DNA of 64,000 nt from Phymatolithon calcareum (taxonomy: Eukaryota > Rhodophyta > Florideophyceae > Hapalidiales), in the NCBI GenBank assembly GCA_977006965.1, contig OZ345385.1:248001-312000 (forward strand), written 5' to 3'. Of this stretch, positions 62,372 through 64,000 are shown piece after piece (position 1 is the first letter of the stretch; each line of letters starts with the position of its first letter). The notes beneath the pieces were generated by a model. The model was not told the DNA's origin, searched no databases, and was given only the letters and a program-made list of their open reading frames with translations. The position numbers and the translations under genes were made by a program.

Positions 62372-63279
62372 CAAAGGTGGACTTCTGATATGTCCATTAC
62401 AGCGGCCAGGGGCAGCTTTATTCTAGGTGGGCCTAAAAAATCTAGATATTTATGGTAAAGTGGTATGACGTATTGGGCCTCTGGGGCTCTAACACTTTTT
62501 GTAGCAGAAGCTACAGGTGGAGTGATGGTGATGCGAGCTCCACTTTGAGAAGCAGATAGCTGTAAAGAATGCTTTTCTGCTCAGCCCAACAGCAAGTGAG
62601 TAGCGTTCATCGTTGCGCGCAACGCTGGAGCGTATTTTAGAGCTGCTTTCATCTCAAAAAGGGACACATCTGCAGCGTCGTGGAAAACTGTCTATTCAGC
62701 TTGTCTGGTAGAGCTTTCTTTCGAAGTTGGTGACGAGAGCGAGGGTGCCTGTTGCGATGAAGGTAAATCTGCCCCACGGCGTCAACCTAAACTTTGAAAA
62801 AGTTGTTTGACACTGTAAACGGTCATTTAAATGGTCGCCCGTTGTAATGCTACGACGCTCAATCCGCAAAGGAACATAATAACAAGTACCAATCTTAGCC
62901 GAAACATTCCAGTTGAAGTGAGTGTGAAATAATTACGCCGACTGATACTTCCTCAGGCAGACGATTGAGTTGATTGATAAGATAGTGGAGACAAACTGGT
63001 ACGAGTAGACGGGTGAGAGCAGCCACAGGAAGGCAAGGAAAGAACTGAAACCTCCGAAACTAAAAGCGAACTAGAAGAAAACTTAATGGGAAGCTTATAT
63101 CGAACATCCACAGGACGCGGACGATACACACCTTACCTTGAAATCGGGCGCTGGACGAGGAATCCCGAACCTTGTCGTATGGACGCTTGATCAGATCTAT
63201 ATCCATTCTAGAAGGACTCCTGTCTATGCTCACCACACTCGTTGAGGTTTTCACTACGTTACTTGAGCGGAAGTACGGT
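62372..63279. other. No supported gene; possible LINE-D upstream part
   Basis: 62.95-63.2 kb has plus-strand text such as TETSETKSELEENLMGSLYR that may be decayed LINE-D coding sequence. Nothing else can be assigned. Confidence 0.28.
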
Positions 63280-63720
63280 TGCTACAATACTCTACTACAC
63301 GTGTGAGCAAACCTGTACCACCGGAACAGTACAATGGACCAGAGCTAGTGGACTGGCCGTGCCAGGAACATTACATATTCCGAAAACGGTTTACCGCACC
63401 AAGCAGTGAGGATGAAAGAGAGCAGGCACAGAATTATATGCGCAAGATGGTTCATAGGTCACTTTCCAAGAAATCCGCCAATGTTGATCGAAGAAATAGG
63501 CAGTCAAGGAGCATGGGCAGTGCGAGCACTGAAAAGAATCCTGAAGAAGCCTATATGGACACCTGCAGAAGAGAAAGACGTGGTCAGCGAATTGACTTAA
63601 TCCTATGCAATTCTCAGTGAGGTAGCTGAAAATCTTCGATGCTAGTAGAATGCACTTAGAAAGGTGCCGACTTTCCTCAAGTTGGGACACATGGTACCTT
63701 CTCAAATAAATCCATTCAAT
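63280..63720 (+). mobile_element. LINE-D C-terminal fragment and 3-prime UTR
   Basis: Frame at 63406-63600: ESRHRIICARWFIGHFPRNP, then MLIEEIGSQGAWAVRALKRI and LKKPIWTPAEE, then the UTR aggtgccgactttcctcaag and a tail ending aataaatccattcaatt. This copy keeps the FPRNPP block missing from the one at 37.1 kb. Confidence 0.75.
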
Positions 63721-63845
63721 TACGAGTTAGTGGACTGTCAGCAAAACTGTAGATCATAAATGCGTCTTTGCAAAGTGAGTATATTAATTTAGTAATTAGG
63801 GCAAACGTGGCGAGGATAGAACTAATTTCCTCATAAAATTATTTA

Positions 63846-63886
63846 AAAGGTGCCATTTGTCCCAACTTGAAGAAAATCGGCACCTT
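63846..63886 (-). mobile_element. LINE-D tail fragment in inverted orientation
   Basis: The plus strand reads ggtgccatttgtcccaactt, the complement of the LINE-D UTR block 150 bp to the left, giving a tail-to-tail pair. Confidence 0.6.
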
Positions 63887-63960
63887 AGGACCGATGAACG
63901 AATATTTCCCAACAGGAAAAATGGGAAATTGAAAAAATGGGATTCCGACATGCCCGACTT

Positions 63961-64000
63961 TTTTTTTTCCTTTCAAGTTTATTTAAAAGCCCCACAGACT
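63961..64000 (-). mobile_element. LINE-B 3-prime end running off the window
   Basis: A T-run, then cctttcaagtttatttaaaa and gccccacagact, identical to the tail at 25.27 kb. The rest lies beyond 64000. Confidence 0.85.

Noticed and set aside
1-64000. tRNA, rRNA or replication origin
   Set aside because: I found no tRNA cloverleaf with a GTTCRANYC box, no rRNA-like stretch and no origin signature on either strand.

Overview
Eukaryotic repeat-rich DNA. The evidence is non-LTR retrotransposons with short target-site duplications, a chromodomain Ty3/Gypsy element, several classes of DNA transposon, a canonical 68-nt GT-AG spliceosomal intron, and no operons, rRNA or tRNA. The Gypsy gag, integrase tail and chromodomain, the piggyBac-like, hAT and DDE_Tnp_4 transposases and the Crypton-like tyrosine recombinase are most like my recollection of oomycete or other stramenopile elements. 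A red alga or another protist is not excluded, and no intact host housekeeping gene fixes the lineage.

Layout. 0-8.9 kb: fragments of six LINE families (here A to F), an unrecognised pseudogene (1.3-2.4 kb), a hAT-type MITE (3.95 kb) and a 133-bp-spaced direct repeat. 8.9-15.7 kb: a piggyBac-like element (T1-A) split by a complete Gypsy element with 189-bp LTRs and AAAA target duplications. 16.0-16.7 kb: GC-rich zinc-finger gene of zf-4CXXC_R1/CDCA7 type with a frameshift. 17-24 kb: degraded coding sequence, a 63-bp perfect palindrome and a Crypton-like tyrosine recombinase. 24-33 kb: LINE debris, a second copy of the 1.3-kb pseudogene family, an intact 132-codon zinc-binding ORF and a foldback element. 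33-42 kb: LINE debris, T1-B with a nested LINE, and a hAT transposase tail. 42.6-45.6 kb: a spliced pseudogene and a DDE_Tnp_4 transposase pseudogene. 46.4-47.8 kb: a TIR element with a 3-bp TSD. 49.0-51.6 kb: T1-C carrying a LINE-B insertion; its right end supplies the stop codon of a kinase-like ORF. 52.1-55.8 kb: a full-length LINE-A with an open ORF2 and a perfect 13-bp TSD. 56.8-57.4 kb: a HORMA-domain (Hop1/HORMAD-like) pseudogene. 58-64 kb: more LINE debris and a 97-bp tandem repeat.

How it fits together. Insertions are nested in layers: LINEs in T1, Gypsy in T1, a LINE in a LINE endonuclease. Seven LINE insertions keep TSDs of 9-15 bp, so LINE retrotransposition shaped the region recently. 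Older copies carry frequent Trp-to-stop changes (TGG to TAG or TGA). Most host-like coding remains are broken. The cleanest open frames are LINE-A ORF2 and the small zinc-binding ORF at 28.7-29.1 kb.
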